From NCBI RefSeq assembly GCF_014050145.1, contig NZ_JACFYF010000001.1, positions 372,001-436,000 of the forward strand: a DNA stretch of 64,000 nt, written 5' to 3'. Each line of letters opens with the position of its first letter. The first letter of the stretch is position 1. This document shows, in pieces, positions 63,261 to 64,000 of this stretch. A program made the translations under genes and the position numbers. The notes under the pieces were generated by a model. It did not search any database. It saw nothing but the letters and a program-made list of their open reading frames with translations, and was not told where the DNA came from. The stretch is from Vibrio marinisediminis. GTDB lineage: Bacteria > Pseudomonadota > Gammaproteobacteria > Enterobacterales > Vibrionaceae.

Positions 63261-64000
63261 ATGTCTGACACAGCAAATACAACTCACAGCGTGCTCGGAA
63301 AATGGACTCTTTTAGCAATGGGCGTCGGCATTACCGTTGGTGCTGGTTTATTTTCACTAATTGGTGCAGGTATTGGCTTAACAGGCCATTCACTTTGGTT
63401 AGCTTTTGGTATCGCGATTGTATTCGGTATCTTTTATAACATCCCTATGCTGTTTGCCAGTGGCTCACTGGTTCTTGATGGTGGACCCTACGCTCTAATC
63501 AGTCGTATCCTCGGCAAAAAGTACGCGGGTATGTACGTTGTTAGCTTCTTCTTATATTTTCCTACCGTTGCAATCTACTCGTTGGCGCTAGGATTCTACA
63601 TCAACTCTGTGCTACCAACCGTGACACCTTCCGCTGGTGCAATTGCTGGTTTGACCGTATTTTACATCGTTAACTTGTTTGGTCTGGATACGCTATCTCG
63701 CTTCCAAAACATGATGACAACGCTGCTTATGGTCGGCATCGCAACCTTTATTCTGATCGGTTTCGGTCAAGTAGATTTCGCGCTTCTTACTCCAAGTACA
63801 AACCCAGATTTCGCAGCAGAAGGCAATATGGGTATCTTTAAAGCGGCATGTTTGTTGTCTTTTGCAACCTACTGTCAATATTACCTAATGTACTTCAGTA
63901 AATACGCAAAGAACCCTAAGAAAGACATTCCATTTGGTATGGTTGGCACCACGATTGTAATTATCTTTGTTTACCTTGGTATGTCAGTTGTTGCATCAGG
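63261..64000 (+). CDS. APC family amino acid permease, truncated at the window end
   Basis: The first 246 codons, open to the window edge. GITVGAGLFSLIGAGIG is the TM1 substrate loop of APC permeases, and more helices follow (ALGFYINSVLP, IAGLTVFYIVNLFGLDTLS). GGAGG lies seven bases before the ATG. It follows the cystathionine-lyase-like gene, so it probably imports a sulfur amino acid or related substrate. C-terminus not seen. Confidence 0.9.
   Translation, partial: MSDTANTTHSVLGKWTLLAMGVGITVGAGLFSLIGAGIGLTGHSLWLAFGIAIVFGIFYNIPMLFASGSLVLDGGPYALISRILGKKYAGMYVVSFFLYFPTVAIYSLALGFYINSVLPTVTPSAGAIAGLTVFYIVNLFGLDTLSRFQNMMTTLLMVGIATFILIGFGQVDFALLTPSTNPDFAAEGNMGIFKAACLLSFATYCQYYLMYFSKYAKNPKKDIPFGMVGTTIVIIFVYLGMSVVAS

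Overview
The window reads as a stretch of a gammaproteobacterial chromosome, most likely Vibrio or a close Vibrionaceae relative. Almost every protein has a Vibrio-like counterpart: VF530, DUF3010, DUF2860, a secDF pair, a second def, ppsR/ppsA and a YeiL-like regulator. Several of these (secDF pair, second def, ppsA, tnaA, glgX) sit on the second chromosome in the vibrios I remember, so chromosome II is a reasonable guess, but it is inference. I see no rRNA, tRNA, CRISPR array, prophage or intact insertion sequence.

Layout. 0-5 kb: glycogen debranching enzyme, a membrane GGDEF-like protein with a degenerate active site, and a winged-helix/nuclease-like protein. 5-10 kb: YccF, TSUP and MFS transporters, a tiny His-rich protein, and a rhodanese divergent from a GlxA-type regulator. 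10-16.7 kb: Cof phosphatase, M3 peptidase, a secreted protein and secDF. 16.7-25.5 kb: aldehyde dehydrogenase, ppsR/ppsA divergent pair, small proteins, def, SYLF and ACT proteins. 25.8-31.8 kb: DUF2860 outer-membrane protein, AraC and LysR regulators, peroxiredoxin, SnoaL-like protein and a PLD-like protein. 32-35.8 kb: a tryptophanase plus NSS transporter operon behind 0.9 kb of AT-rich leader DNA. 35.8-41 kb: cytochrome b561-like protein, DUF3010, GltS, VF530 and the ABC-F protein YbiT, which lacks an ordinary start codon. 41.3-45 kb: a nucleoside-salvage block (nucleoside phosphorylase, CRP/FNR regulator, quinone-reductase-like protein, NupC). A 63-bp imperfect direct repeat flanks it, and it carries the same GGAC-N4-GTCC site twice. 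45-51.4 kb: LysE plus AraC, an AT-rich orphan, a dicarboxylate symporter, NDH-2 and RarD.

51.7-56.2 kb is the most striking part: an apparent five-gene operon for a membrane-anchored, respiratory-type reductive dehalogenase. It has a TPR protein, TAT-exported RdhA with two Fe-S clusters, RdhB anchor, an RdhC/NosR-like FMN and Fe-S membrane protein, and a 72-residue membrane protein. A near-consensus FNR box precedes it and an AraC regulator follows. This suggests anaerobic organohalide reduction in a marine heterotroph, with electrons perhaps reaching RdhA through the RdhC-like protein.

57.3-64 kb: an Acr3-type transporter behind a C11T7 tract, a LysR gene divergent from a GH4 6-phospho-glycosidase, and an Lrp gene divergent from a cystathionine-lyase-like enzyme. 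A translationally coupled 37-codon reading frame and an amino acid permease cut by the window end come last.
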